DNA from: Streptomyces sp. LX-29
GTDB lineage: Bacteria; Actinomycetota; Actinomycetes; Streptomycetales; Streptomycetaceae
Direction: 5' to 3'
Assembly: GCF_029541745.1 (NCBI RefSeq)
Contig: NZ_CP089746.1
Location: 6,643,559 to 6,707,558 of the forward strand
Length of the DNA: 64,000 nt
Position numbers and translations under genes: made by a program. The notes beneath the pieces are model-generated. The model saw only the letters and a list, made by a program, of their open reading frames with translations. It ran no database searches and had not been told where the DNA came from. Shown one piece after another: positions 9,377 through 21,200 of this stretch (position 1 is the first letter of the stretch; every line of letters begins with the position of its first letter).

Positions 9377-9380
9377 CTAG
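8466..9380 (+). pseudogene. IS5-family transposase of copy B, spread over shifted frames
   Basis: From ATG 8466 the frame gives MVRRHELTNAQWERIAPLLP and continues to about 8870. The SRGGLTSKVHLLADD block is in another frame (about 8860-9040), and DKAYSSRANRAYL...NTVERCVGKLKQHRA returns to the first frame to the TAG at 9378-9380. The first change could be programmed; the second, also present in copy A, looks like an inherited lesion. The stop codon lies in the target-derived CTAG. Confidence 0.75.
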
Positions 9381-9390
9381 TAGTGCTTTG

Positions 9391-9918
9391 TTAGGTGGTG
9401 TCATAGGGCTGCCAGGGTGTGGGTTGGCGGCAGGTCGGGCAGGTGCCGGTCCAGGTGGCGAGTAGGTGTTGTAGCTGGTCCAGGGCTTGGTAGAGGTCAG
9501 GCCCAGGGGCTTTTGGGGCGGTCCGTTGTTCGGTCAGGAACAGATGCGCCGCGGTGACGAGGGTGACGTGGCGGTGCCAGCCGGCGAATGAGCCTCCCTC
9601 GAAGTGGTCGAGACCAAGAGAGGTCTTCAGCTCGCGGTGGTCATGCTCGATGCGCCAGCGCAGTTTCGCCAGCCGCACCAGGTCCGCAACCGGGATGTCG
9701 GTGGGCAGGTTCGAGATCCAGTACTTGACGTGCTCGCCCTGACCTTGGGGCCACTGGGCGACCATCCAGCTGAGCGGGATAGTGCCATCGGGTGCGGGAT
9801 TGGGCCGACGACCCTTGATGTCGAGTCCAGCCGTGTCACTCCGAATGCTCTGTGCGCCAAAGGGAAAGTAGCGGGAGAGGATTGGTCGTTCGCACGACTT
9901 CACCGCACCCGAGGGCAC
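9391..9918 (-). pseudogene. C-terminal remnant of a second IS701-type transposase
   Basis: About 150 residues match the C-terminal half of IS701-type transposases: SNLPTDIPVADLVRLAKLRWRIE, then the HDHRELKTSLGLDHFEGGSFAGWHRH block that contains the catalytic Glu, and VTLVTAAHLFL. It differs clearly from the intact IS701-type gene at 6348. The N-terminal half with both catalytic Asp residues is missing, and the sequence joins unrelated DNA near 9930. It abuts the last CTAG of the concatemer, so it was probably the element into whose end the array grew. Confidence 0.8.
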
Positions 9919-10063
9919 GGCCGGGTCACGCCCCGGCAGGCTCGCGAGCTGCCCCGGCCCGAAGGTGGCCCAGTCATCTCACAGGGAATTGGCCTGTGCG
10001 ATGAGGCAACTGCGCATTACCGTAGGCGCAATGAGAACAAGATCCGCTTCGGCCGACCAGCGC

Positions 10064-10801
10064 ATGTCCGTGGACTTGGCCGAGGCGCCGATGCGTCAGG
10101 CCCGTAACTCCGCTGCTTTTTGGACCGCGAAGGGCCGATGCCGGGGGAATGAGGTCATCCGGCGCCGCGGATTCGTTGCGGTCGACGGCGACGAGCGCGC
10201 TGGCCTGCGGATCCTGATCCAGGAATCCCACCTCGAGCCGGGCGAACTGGCCGAGTTGAGCGAGCTGGCTGGCCGAGCCGCAGGTCCGGTGAACGCCGAG
10301 GATCCGTTCAGCTCGACCGACCTGAGCCACCTGGGCATGCGCAGCTGGCAGATGCCGATCATGCTGCGCCCGCCCGGTCCCGTCGGCGAACCGGTGCTGG
10401 ACGTGATCCGGGTACGGCGGCCCGAGGACCTCCAGGCGGCCGAGCGGATCGTGATCGAGGGCTTCGAGCTGGCCGGATTCACGCCCTACCGCCCCGGCGA
10501 GCTGTTCCCGATGGCGCTGATTGAGCAGCCGGGCGTGGACGTGTTTGTCGCCTCGCACGACGGCGTGCCCGCGGGAGCCTGCGTCACGGTCGTGGACGAC
10601 GGCGTCGGCAGCCATTATTGGGTCGGCACATCGTCGGCAGTCCGGTCGCGTGGCGTGGGGCGGGCCGTCATGCTCGGCTCCCTCGCCCACCTGGCGGACC
10701 TGCCGGTCACGCTCACCGCTTCGAAGCTGGGCAGGCCGCTGTACGAGTCGCTGGGGTACACCGCCGCAGCGCCCTCGACCTGGTGGGCCTCAGTGCTCTG
10801 A
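10064..10801 (+). CDS. GNAT-family N-acetyltransferase
   Basis: The frame is open from 9965. ATG 10064 (MSVDLAEAP) or ATG 10091 (MRQARNSAAFW) is the likelier start because similarity to a folded protein begins with the second. The C-terminal 110 residues form a GNAT core: DVFVASHDGVPAGACVTVVDDG (strands 3-4), then the acetyl-CoA pyrophosphate loop in VRSRGVGRAVMLGSL, and a terminal YESLGYTAAAPSTWW typical of acetyltransferases. Substrate unknown. The gene lies between the insertion-sequence array and a tRNA remnant; its promoter region was probably rearranged. Confidence 0.75.
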   Translation: MSVDLAEAPMRQARNSAAFWTAKGRCRGNEVIRRRGFVAVDGDERAGLRILIQESHLEPGELAELSELAGRAAGPVNAEDPFSSTDLSHLGMRSWQMPIMLRPPGPVGEPVLDVIRVRRPEDLQAAERIVIEGFELAGFTPYRPGELFPMALIEQPGVDVFVASHDGVPAGACVTVVDDGVGSHYWVGTSSAVRSRGVGRAVMLGSLAHLADLPVTLTASKLGRPLYESLGYTAAAPSTWWASVL

Positions 10802-10893
10802 CACCGCCGCGGTAAAGCCCCTGGCTCGCTGGTCCCCCGCACGGTCCCATACGCGAATGGCGCGTGAGCCCGGAAAGGTCTGGACAACACAAG

Positions 10894-10918
10894 AGCCCCA
10901 GGTCGATGACCTGGGGCT
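10894..10918. terminator. Strong stem-loop terminator
   Basis: Perfect 11-bp arms AGCCCCAGGTC and GACCTGGGGCT enclose a GAT loop. On the plus strand a short T run follows, closing the GNAT gene. On the minus strand it lies immediately downstream of the tRNA-Gly remnant and is probably its original terminator. Confidence 0.8.
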
Positions 10919-10927
10919 TTGCCCAAG

Positions 10928-10968
10928 AGCGAATGACGGGAATCGAACCCGCGCTACAAGCTTGGGAA
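10928..10968 (-). tRNA. 3' half of a tRNA-Gly (CCC) gene: probable attachment-site remnant
   Basis: Read on the minus strand, the segment gives an anticodon loop TTCCCAA, a 3' anticodon-stem half GCTTG, a four-base variable loop TAGC, a T-arm (GCGGG, loop TTCGATT, CCCGT), the acceptor strand CATTCGC and discriminator T. The 5' half is absent: the bases upstream of the loop (GGTGA) cannot pair with GCTTG and no D-arm follows. A break exactly at the anticodon loop is typical of integrase attachment sites, where an element carries or leaves behind the 3' half of a tRNA gene. Confidence 0.72.
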
Positions 10969-11069
10969 TCACCGCAGCCCCAGACCGGTCATTTAGTGTC
11001 TGACCTGGGAAAACGTCCTCTAGTGTGGCGGCCCCTGCGGGCGATGGGACACCCGTGTTGACCGCTGTT

Positions 11070-11950
11070 CGCCGCTCCGAAGGGCGCGTGCGCGCGCTCT
11101 GGCGTTGTGGAGCATGGCCTGCTCCCGGAAGGTCAGCCGGTCAGACCTGACCAGTCCGTTTCTCCGCATGGGTGAGGCCGAGGTCGGGGGAGCCACACCA
11201 GATCTCCTGCCTGGCCTGCCAGGTCAGCGCGGTTGCCCGAAGGCGCCGGTTTCCTGCCGCCTCTGCGCAGGCGGTGCCGAACTGTAGGAGACGGCGAGCG
11301 TCGTCGTGCTCGTAGGCGTCGAATGCGGAGGCTCCCATGACCGTGGCGAGCCGGCCGACGGCGGCGAACAGCTCCGTCTCCAGCTCGGCCGGGCACCTGG
11401 CCTTCAGCAGGCCGGTCGCCCAGTTCAGCTGCCCGATCGAGGCTTCCTTCACGAACCCCCCCGCCACCGTAGAGGTTGGCCCAGCTGGCGAGCGTGGCGG
11501 AGGCGGTGTGCACCTGCTCGACGTCCACAGAGCGGACGACTCCAGGAAGAGGGGAGCGGCCGAGTGGTGGAACCAGCTCAGCCAGCGACCCGGCAGTGAG
11601 CGCGGCTAAGCCGCCGGTGGCAAGCAACGAACGACGTTCCACGGCGGTCAGGCTCCGATCCACGAGCGCGGGCGGGTCCATGGGGAGCATGCCCACCGTT
11701 CCGTGACCAGAGGCGGGCTCCCGCGTGTGGCCATGGGGCTTGTCGGCATCAGGGTGCCTCCCGCCCTGGCCCTTGTGGACGCGATGCCAGAGCCTGCCCA
11801 GGGCTCCGCCGGCCTGCAGAGCGTCGTCCAGCTCACCTACGAGGTGATGCGGGCAAGGCCGCTCAGCTTTCTCGATCTTGCCGATGAATGCGCCGCTGAC
11901 GTGGACCTTCTTGCCTAGGTACCGCCTTGATGACGGCGTCGGCCTCCTCC
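11070..11950 (-). pseudogene. Decayed XRE-family (helix-turn-helix) regulator
   Basis: Pieces of a Streptomyces-type XRE regulator are scattered over frames. One frame has a helix-turn-helix-like segment (VHVSGAFIGKIEKAERP, then DDALQAGGALGRLWHRV) and the usual ERRSLLATGGLAAL linker up to SWANLYGGG. Another resumes with FVKEASIGQLNWATGLL and continues to QARQEIWCGSPDLGLTHAEK. A third contains SDRLTFREQAMLHNARAR. One break coincides with a C/G homopolymer at 11457-11466. The N-terminus is not clear. It lies directly upstream of the biosynthetic operon in the opposite direction and may once have controlled it. Confidence 0.75.
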
Positions 11951-12117
11951 CGGTCCACCCGTCACTCCGGCACTTCGGGCGGCGCCGGACGCAGGCCCAT
12001 GGCCGTCCACGCCCGAGGAGAACTCGACACGGTCGCCGAGAAGACGGACATCGTCCGTTGCCGATGATGCGGGCGTGGCCCGAGGGATTCCCGGGGTCGT
12101 GATGCTGCCGAGAACCC

Positions 12118-12145
12118 TTGCCAACTGATGCCATGTCAGTTGCAA
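12118..12145. promoter_or_regulatory. Inverted repeat upstream of the NRPS-PKS: candidate operator
   Basis: TTGCCAACTGA and TCAGTTGCAA form a near-perfect dyad (7-bp core CAACTGA/TCAGTTG around a 7-base spacer, one unpaired C). A third copy of the CAACTG half-site follows at 12151-12156. It sits about 125 bp upstream of the megasynthase start, in the only intergenic region before the operon. Location and symmetry suggest a repressor or activator site; the protein is unknown. Confidence 0.55.
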
Positions 12146-12269
12146 ACCCTCAACTGCGTTTGTTCGGAATCTTCTTGACTGAGCATCAAGTAGCCACACA
12201 TCATGACCACGCGTCATCGATGTTGATCGTCTGAAACTCCGCCACGGGGGAACTGAAGGGGGAACAGTG

Positions 12270-15200
12270 ATGCGGACTCTGAACGTGGTTCTGATCGGTA
12301 AGGGTGGTGTCCTCGCTCGCTGCGGTGAGGCGCTGCTGTCGGCAGGGCACCGGATCCGGGCGGTGGTGACCGGCGACGCCATGGTCCGCGCCTGGGCCGT
12401 CAAATCGGGAATCGGCCACCACGACCTCGATGACGCGCTTCTCGACCCGGCCCGGCTGTCGTGCGACGTGCTTCTCAGCATCGGGAACGACGCCCTGATC
12501 TCCGAGGCACTGCTGGCATGCGCGCATCGGACGAGCGTCAACTACCACTACGGTCCGCTGCCCGAGTACGCCGGTCTGAACGCACCCTCCTGGGCCGTCG
12601 CCAACCGTGAGAGCGACTACGCCATCACGTGGCACCGGATCGGCGAGCTGGTCGACGGGGGCGACATTCTCAAGCGGATACCGGTGCCGGTCGAGCCCGA
12701 CGAGACCGCGCTGTCGCTGGGCGTGAAGTGCGACGAGGCTGCTGTCGCGAGCGTGGCCGATCTGATCGGCGACATCGCCGAAGGCAGTGAGACCGCCGTC
12801 CCTCAGGACCTGGCCGCGCGTCGCTACTTCTCCCGGCACACGCAGTTCTCCGCCGAGGGCCTCATCGACTGGGCCCGCGAGGCCGAGGACATCGTCGCCA
12901 TGGTCCGGGCGACCGACCACGGGCTGTTCGGCTGCCCGCTCGTGTGGCCCAAGGTGAACGTCAACGGGCGCATTCTCGCCGTCCGCGAGGCCCGCGTCGG
13001 CGTGGCGTCCCCCGGTGCCGCACCCGGCGAGGTGCTCACTTGCGACGCGGACGGCCTGAACGTGGCCACGGCCACCGGTGCCGTTCGCCTGATCCGGCTG
13101 AGCACGCTGGAGGGCGAGCCGGTCGACACGGACAGCCTCCGGACGGAGAACGCGGTCCGGGCCGGCCTGATCCTCCTGGCTCCCGGCGACGCCCTCCGGG
13201 ACGGCATCACCGAGACCGGCACCCGGGCGTCGAAGGCCGCCGCCCACTGGCGCAAGCGTCTTGGCGCCGACGCCCACCCGTTCCGCCTGCCCTTCACGCC
13301 GCAGGCCTCCGGCACCGAGCAGGACGCCACGCAGGACACCGAGCAGGACGCCGCTCCCGTCGTCGCGCGCTGCGCCGCTCCCGGCGGAGTGTCCGCCCTG
13401 GCCGGCATGGTGAGCACGTACCTGAGCCGGGCGGCCGCGACGAACGACGTCACTCTCGCCGTCGCCGCGCCCCGCGACGGGATCGACCCCGACTACCGGG
13501 ACCTGTTCGCCGCCTGGCTGCCGCTGCGCGCCACGGTCGACCCCGGCCGGACGATCGCCGACAACCTCCGGGCGGTCGCCGAGGAGTTCCGTCTCGGGCA
13601 GGAGAAGGGATGGCTGCGCCGTGACCAGATCGGACGGGACGAGACGCTGCGCCGGCTGTGGGACGCCGGCGACCTGACGCCCGACGTGATGATCTCGTGG
13701 GCCGATGCGGCGGAGCCCGCTGACGGCCGGCGCCCGGCACTGAACCTGGTCGTCCGACCCGACGGCGAGACGGTCGAGTTCCACTTCGACGCCCGGCGTC
13801 TGGCCCGCGGCGACGTCGCCCGCCTCGCCGCCCAGCTCGGCGACTGGTGCGACCGCTTACCCGGGCTGGCCGACGAGACCCTGGAGTCCGTCGACATCCT
13901 CTCCGCGTCGGATCGGGCGTCGTTGACCGACGCCTTCAACGCCACCGACGACAACACCATCCTCGGCCACCGCCTGCACACGCTCTTCGAGCAGGCCGCC
14001 GAGCGCCACGCCGACAACGTCGCACTGATCTGCGCCGACACGCGGCTGACCTATGGTGAGCTGAACAGCCGGGCGAACCGTGTCGCGCACACGCTGATCG
14101 AGCGCGGCATCGGCCGCGGCGACCTGGTCGGCATAGGGCTGGACCGCTCGCCCGACGTCGTCGTGGCCGTGCTGGCGGCGCTGAAGACGGGTGCCGCCTA
14201 TGTGCCGGTCGACCCGGCGTTCCCGGCGGAACGTATCCGCCAGATGATCGACGACGCCGACCCCCGGATCGTCCTCACCCCGACCGCGGCACCCGCCAAC
14301 CTCGCCGAGTGGTCGACGCGCTGCCTGAGCATCACGGATGCCGCCGGTGAGCGTGCCGACGGCGACGCCGCCAACCCGGACGTCGAGGTCCAGGCCGACG
14401 ACCTCGCCTACGTCATCTACACCTCCGGCACCTCCGGCACGCCCAAGGGCGTGGAGATCAGCCATGGCGCGCTGTGCAACCTGCTGGAGTCCATGCGCCG
14501 GGAGCCCGGCTGCGCCGAGACCGACCGGCTGCTGGCGGTCACCACCATCTCCTTCGACATCGCGGTCCTGGAACTGTTCCTGCCGCTGCTCAGCGGGGCC
14601 GCCACGGTCATCGCCCAGGCCCACGAGACGGTCGACGCGAAGGCGCTGATCGGCCTGATGGGGCGTCACGGGATCACGATGATGCAGGGCACGCCGGCGA
14701 CCTGGCAGCTGCTGCTGGACGCGGGCTGGCAGGGCGACCCGCGCCTGGGCAAGATCCTGTGCGGGGGTGAGGCCCTGCCGCGCGCACTGGCCGACCGTCT
14801 GCTCGGCTGCGGCGACGCCGTCTGGAACATGTACGGGCCCACCGAGACCACCGTCTGGTCCAGCATCTGGCGGGTGGAGCCGGAGGGCGAGGTCGTCATC
14901 GGCCGGCCGGTGGCCAACACCCGGCTCTACGTCCTGGACGAGAACCTCGTGCCGGTGCCGCCCGGCTTCTCCGGAGAACTGTGCATCGGTGGCGCCGGAG
15001 TGGCACGTGGCTACCACGCCGCCCCCGAGCAGACCCGGGCCCGCTTCGTCCCCGACCCGTTCCGCGCCGGCGACACGCTGTACCGCACCGGCGACCTGGC
15101 CCGGTTCGTCGCACCCGGCGCGCTGCGCGTGCTCGGCCGCAACGACAGCCAGCTGAAGCTCCGCGGCCACCGCATCGAACTGGGCGACATCGAGGCGACG

Positions 15201-18200
15201 CTGACCGCCCACGACGACATCGCCCGCGCGGTCGTCGTCGGCCGCGACGAGCAACTGGTCGCCTACTGCGTCCGCGAGGCTCCCGCGCCCACCGCGTCCG
15301 CCCACGACGAGGAGGTACAGCGTGCCGCGCTGGCCGAGTGGGCCGGCGCCTGGGACCGCGCCTACGAGTCCGACGCCGATGACGCCACCTTCAACCTGGC
15401 CGGCTGGCGCAACAGCTATGACGGTCTGCCGTTCTCCGTGGCCGAGATGCGTGACTGGCAGCGCGGTTCGGTCGACCGCATCCTGTCCTACGCGCCCCAG
15501 CGCGTGTTCGAGGTCGGCTTCGGCACCGGCCTGATGATGTTCGCCGTCGCGCCGCACTGCACCGCGTACCACGCGGTGGACGCCTCGGCCCAGGCCGTCG
15601 AGGTCACCCGGAACCACCTGCGGTCGCTGCCGAACGTCACCTGCGAGCACCGCCCGGCACACGACCTGCCGGCCGTGGCCGCCGGCTCCTTCGACACCGT
15701 GATCGTCAACTCGGTGGCCCAGTACTTCCCGGGCGTCGACTACCTGACCTCGGTGCTGGAGTGGGCGACCACCGCGGTGACGGAGGGGCGGGTGTTCCTC
15801 GGGGACATACGCGACCTGTCGCTGCTGAGCATGTTCCACGCCGACGTGATCCGGTTCCGCCACGACGACCTCACGCCCGAGGAGGTGGCCCGCCGCGTCG
15901 AACGCGAGGTGCGGGCCGAGCGCGAACTGGTCGTCGCGCCGGACTACTTCGCCGACCTCCCCGCCCTCTTCCCGCAGATCACCCGCGTCGACGTCATGCT
16001 GCGCGACGGCCGGTACGTCAACGAGATGACCCGCTACCGCTACGACGTGACGCTCCACATCGGCGGCGGCCCCGAGGCGCACACCGCCACCACCGAACAC
16101 GACTGGCGGACCGAGTCGCTGGAGACCGCCGCCGTGCCCGCGCTGCTCGCCGGCCTCGACGGCGGACCGCTGCGCCTGACCGACGTACCCAACGGCCGGC
16201 TCGCCGGGGTGCCCGATCACACCGGGGCGCTCGACGAGGTGACGGAACGATACGCCCTCCCGGTGGACCCCCGTGACCTCACCGAGATCGCCCAGGAGGC
16301 CGGGCTCGAATGCGCGCTGCTGCCCAGCCGCTCCGGTGACAAGCGGACGTTCGACGCGGTGTTCTGGCGCCCGGGCCTGACCCCGGACCTCAGCCTGCGC
16401 CCGGCCGCCGCCACCGACCGCGCCACGCTCGCCCGGTATGCGAACGTGCCCGCGGCGGGCGAGCCGGCCAAGGCGCCGATCGGCCGCCTCCTTCGCCCCT
16501 GGCTGGCCGAGCGGCTGCCCGCGTACATGGTGCCGGCGTTCTTCGTCGAGCTGGACGAGTTCCCGCTCACCCCCAACGGCAAGATCGACCGCAACGCCCT
16601 GCCGAGCCCGGTCGCCGACGCCGGAGCCATCGCCAAGCCCGCCAACGAGCTGGAGCGGGACATCCTCGCGATCTGGTCGGACGTCCTGGGCCACGACCGC
16701 ATCGGCGTCAACCAGAACTTCTTCGAGATCGGCGGGGACTCCCTGCGCGTGGTCCGCGTCCAGATCCGGCTGGAGAAGGTGCTGGGCCGGCCCATCTCCT
16801 CGGCCAGGCTCTTCGAGCACTTCACCGTCAAGACCCTGGCGGCGCACCTCGCCGGCGCCCGGACCGGCCCGACGCGGATCCCGTCGAGCCGCCGGGCCGA
16901 GGACGAGCCCATCGCCATCATCGGCATGGCCTGCCGGCTTCCCGGCGACGTGAGCAGCCCGGACGAGCTGTGGGACCTGCTGGAGCGCGGGGCCGACGGC
17001 ATCAGCGAGGTGCCCGCCGACCGCTGGGACGCCGACGCGATCTACGACCCCGACCCGGATGCGCGCGGCAAGTCGGTGACCCGCCGCGGAGGCTTCCTCG
17101 CGACGCCGATCGACATGTTCGACACGTCGTTCTTCGGTATCGCGCCACGGGAGGCGCACGCGATGGATCCGCTCCAGCGGCTGATGCTGGAGACGACATG
17201 GGAGGCGTTCGAACGCGCGGGCTACACGCTCGACCAGCTGCGCGGCAGCCAGACCGCCACGTACATAGGCGTCGGCAAGAACTCCTCGTACCACGAGTAC
17301 GGCATCACCACCGGCGGTTCCATAGCCGACCTGGACGGCTACGTGGGCACGGGTTCCGCGCTCGCGACCGCGTCCGGCCGGATCTCCCATGTGTTCGGCC
17401 TCGAAGGCCCGACGATCACGATCGACACAGCCTGTTCCTCGTCCCTGGTGACCACTCACCTCGCCGCCAACGCACTGCGTGACGGCGAGTGCGACCTGGC
17501 CGTTTCCGGCGGCGCGACCATCCTCCTCACCTCCAACATGAACGTCGAGTTCAGCCGGCTGCGCGGGATGTCGCCCGACGGGCTGTGCCGGTCGTTCTCC
17601 GCCGACAACGACGGGACCGGATGGAGCGAGGGCGTCGCCGTCGTCATCCTGAAGCGGCTCTCCGACGCGCAGCGCGACGGCGACACCATCCACGCCGTCC
17701 TGCGCGGCACCGCCGTCAACCACGACGGCCACGCGGCGAGCCTGACCACGCCCAGCGGACCCGCCCAGCAGAAGGTCATCCGCGCGGCCCTCGGCGCGTC
17801 CGGGCTGCAGCCGAAGGACATCGACTACCTGGAGGCCCACGGCACCGGCACCCGCCTCGGCGACCCCATCGAGGGCACCGCCCTCGGCGAGGTCTTCGGC
17901 GGCAGCCACCCCGACGAACCGCTGTGGGTCGGCTCGGTCAAGTCGAACCTCAGCCACACCCAGGCCGCCGCAGGCCTCGCGGGTGTGATGAAGGTCGTCC
18001 AGTCCATGCGGCACAACGTGATCCCGCGCACCCTGCACGTCTCCGAAGCCACCCCGGACGTGGACTGGGCCGGTGCGAACATGGCCCTGGCCGTGGAGCC
18101 GCAGCCCTGGCTGCCGAAGGACCGGCCGCGCCGCGCCGGCGTCAGCTCGTTCGGCATCGGCGGCACCAACGCCCACGTCATCGTGGAGGAACCGCCGGCG

Positions 18201-21200
18201 CCCCTCCCGTCGGACCGGACCGCGGCGCAGCCGCCGTCGACGCTGCCGTTCGTGGTGTCCGGGTGCACCGACGCCGCCCTGCGCGCACAGGCCGAGGCGC
18301 TGCACCAGTACGTGGGCATGAACATCCAGGACCGCCTTCTCGACCTGGCGCACTCGCTGGCCACCACCCGCAGCCACTTCCGCAAGCGGCTCGTGGTCAT
18401 GGCGAAGGACAGGTCCGAACTGCTGGACAAGCTCGGTTCCTTCGCCCGCAGCGGGGAGACCCCGCCCGGCGCCGCCCGGACCGGAGACAGCGCCGAGGAG
18501 CAGCGCCTGGCCCTGCTGTTCACCGGGCAGGGCAGCCAACGGTTCGGCATGGGCAGGGATCTGTACGAGACCCATCCGGCGTTCCGCGACGCGCTCGACG
18601 AGATCGCCGCCCACTTCACCGAACTGGACCGGCCGCTGCTCGACGTCATGTGGGCCGAGGAGGGGACCGCCGACGCCGCGCTGCTCGACCGGACCGACTT
18701 CACCCAGCCGGCCCTCTTCGCGCTGGAGGTGGCGCTGTGGCGGCTGTGGGAGAGCTGGGGCGTACGGCCACAGCTGCTCCTGGGCCACAGCATCGGTGAA
18801 CTCGCCGCCGCGCATGTCGCCGGCGTCTTCGACCTGGCCGACGCGGCCCGTCTGGTGGCGGCCCGGGGCCGTCTGATGCAGGCGCTGCCCAGCCGCGGCG
18901 CGATGGCTTCGGTCGAGGCCGGCGCCGCCGAGGCCGAGGCCGCGGTACGGGAGCTGGACCTGACCGGCAAGGTCGATCTGGCCGGCCTCAACACCCCGAC
19001 CCAGACCGTCGTCTCCGGCGACGCCGACGCCGTGCGGGCCCTGGTGGCGCACTTCGCCGGCCAGGACCGCCGGGTCAAGGAACTGACGGTGTCGCACGCG
19101 TTCCACTCCCACCACATGGACGCCATGCTGGCCGGCTTCCAGGCGGTCGCCGAGACCGTCACGTACCGTACCCCGACGATCCCGCTGGTCAGCAGTCTCA
19201 CCGGGAATCCGGCCGGCCCGGGCGAGCTGGAGCAGGCCGCCTACTGGGTGCGCCAGGTGCGCCACGCGGTGCGCTTCAGCGACGGCATCGCGAGCCTGCA
19301 CCGCGAGGGCGTCACCACCTTCCTGGAGCTGGGTCCGCAGCCGGTGCTCTCCGGCATGGGCGTGGACTGCCTGGCCGACGAGACCGACCTCGCGTGGCTG
19401 CCGTCGCTGGCGGCGGGCAAGGACGGCTCCGACGTCGTCCTGCGCAGCCTCGCCGACCTGCACGTGAGGGGCGTACCGGTCGACTGGCAGGGCTGGTTCG
19501 AACCCTTCGGCGGTGAACGGGTCGCCCTGCCCACCTACGCCTTCCAGCGTGAGCGCTTCTGGTTCGAGCCGTCGACGCCACGCTCGGTCGGCGCCGGTCT
19601 GGACGACACCGACCATCCGCTGCTGGGCGGCGCCGTGCGGATCGCCGGCACCGAGACCGCGGTGTTCACCACCGTGGTGGCGCCCGAGGAACCGGCGTGG
19701 GTGCAGGACCACCAGATCATGGGCACCGTGCTGATGCCGGGCACCGCCTACATCGAGGCGATGCGCTCGGCCGCCGACGCCACCGCACCCGGCGAATGGG
19801 ACGTCGCCGACGTCGACTTCCTGTACCCGATGGTGTTCGCCGGCGGAGCGCCCGCCCGCCTCCAGGTCGTCGTGGGGGAGGAGTCCGAGGGCGCCCGGCC
19901 GGTCCAGGTGTACAGCGCACCCGACCGCAGGGACGGCGAGTGGCTGCTGCACGCCGAGGGCCGGATCGTGCCCGCGAAGCCCGTCACGGCGGGCGCCGTG
20001 GTGCTGCCGCCGCCCGGTGCCGAGCGTCTTGACATCTCCGCGCTCTACGCCGAACTGGACACCGTCGGCTACGAGTTCGGCCCGGTGTTCCGGGGCATCC
20101 AGGAGGCGTGGCAGGCCGACGGGGTGGTGTGGGCCCGTGCGGCCCTGCCCGAGGACGCCGCGCACACCGCCCGCGGCTATGTCCTGCACCCGGCTCTGCT
20201 GGACTCGGCGATGCAGTCGCAGCTCTTCAGCATGCGGATGCACAACACGAACCCCGAGGACGTGCTCGTGCCGTTCGAGGCGGAACGCCTGTCGATACGG
20301 GAGAAGGGCCTGGCCGAAGTGTGGGTCCGGGTCGCCGAGTTCGAGATGGGCGACGGGGAGTTCCACGCGTCCCTGGACCTCTTCGACTCCGCCGGCAAGA
20401 ACATCGGCCGGCTGGAGCGTATGCACGCCCGGCGGGTCGACCGCGCGGTGCTGCGCAGGCTGGCCGCGGAGGGCGTGGACCGGCTCCGGTTCGAGGTGAA
20501 CTGGCGGCCGGCCGACACCGAGAAGGTGGAGATCGGCGGTTCCTGGGGCCTGCTGTCGCCGGGTGGTGAGGTGCCGTGGGCGGCAGAGGTGAAGCGGGCG
20601 CTGAGCCGGGCCGGTGTCCAGGCGTTCAAGGTGCGCGACCTGGAGGAAGCCGAGGAGCTCGACGGCGTCATCTGCCTGTGGGACGCCGGCGAGGACACCC
20701 TGGCCGGGGCCCACAAGCTGTCCGCCGCGGCACTCGGCCAGCTCCACACCGCGGCCGAGACCGGGTTCGCGCCGCCGTTGGTGTGGCTGACCCGCCGCGC
20801 GGTGGGCGTCAACGCCGACGACATGGCCTCCGGGCTCGGTGCGGGACCGCTGTGGGGCCTGATGCGCACCGCCCGCAGCGAGCACCCCGACCTCGCGCTG
20901 CGCCTGCTCGACCTCGGCGACGAGGACGCCGATCTGGCCGCTCTCGCCCCGGCGCTGATGATCTCCGACGAACCGGAGTGCGTGCTGCGGCACGGCGAGG
21001 TACTCGTCCCGCATCTCGAGCGGGTCGGCGCCTCGGGCGAGCTGACCCTGCCCCCGGAGGGTCGCTGGCAGCTGGAGATCGCCGCGAAGGGCCGTCTGGA
21101 CCAGCCGCTGTCGGTGCGCCGGGTGACCCCGAAGCCGCTGGCGGCGGGCATGATCAGGGCCGATGTGAAGGCCGCCGGGGTGAACTTCCTGGACGTGCTC

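Larger units (their letters stand above)
4087..9380. repeat. End-to-end concatemer of five insertion sequences joined by single CTAG tetranucleotides
   Basis: CTAG occurs at 4087-4090, 5056-5059, 6181-6184, 7586-7589, 8399-8402 and 9377-9380. Between consecutive CTAGs lies one complete element with recognisable terminal inverted repeats: an IS5-type copy (reverse), a full IS630-type element, an IS701-type element, an internally deleted IS630-type copy, and a second IS5-type copy (forward). No other DNA is left between them. IS701 and IS5-type elements duplicate a CTAG/YTAR target and IS630 duplicates TA with preference for CTAG, so each insertion recreates a target for the next. Confidence 0.9.

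Noticed and set aside
10928..10968. Functional tRNA-Gly gene
   Set aside because: The D-arm, 5' acceptor strand and 5' anticodon stem are missing.
13377..13901. Complete condensation domain
   Set aside because: No HHxxxDG and too short; only the C-terminal lobe is present.
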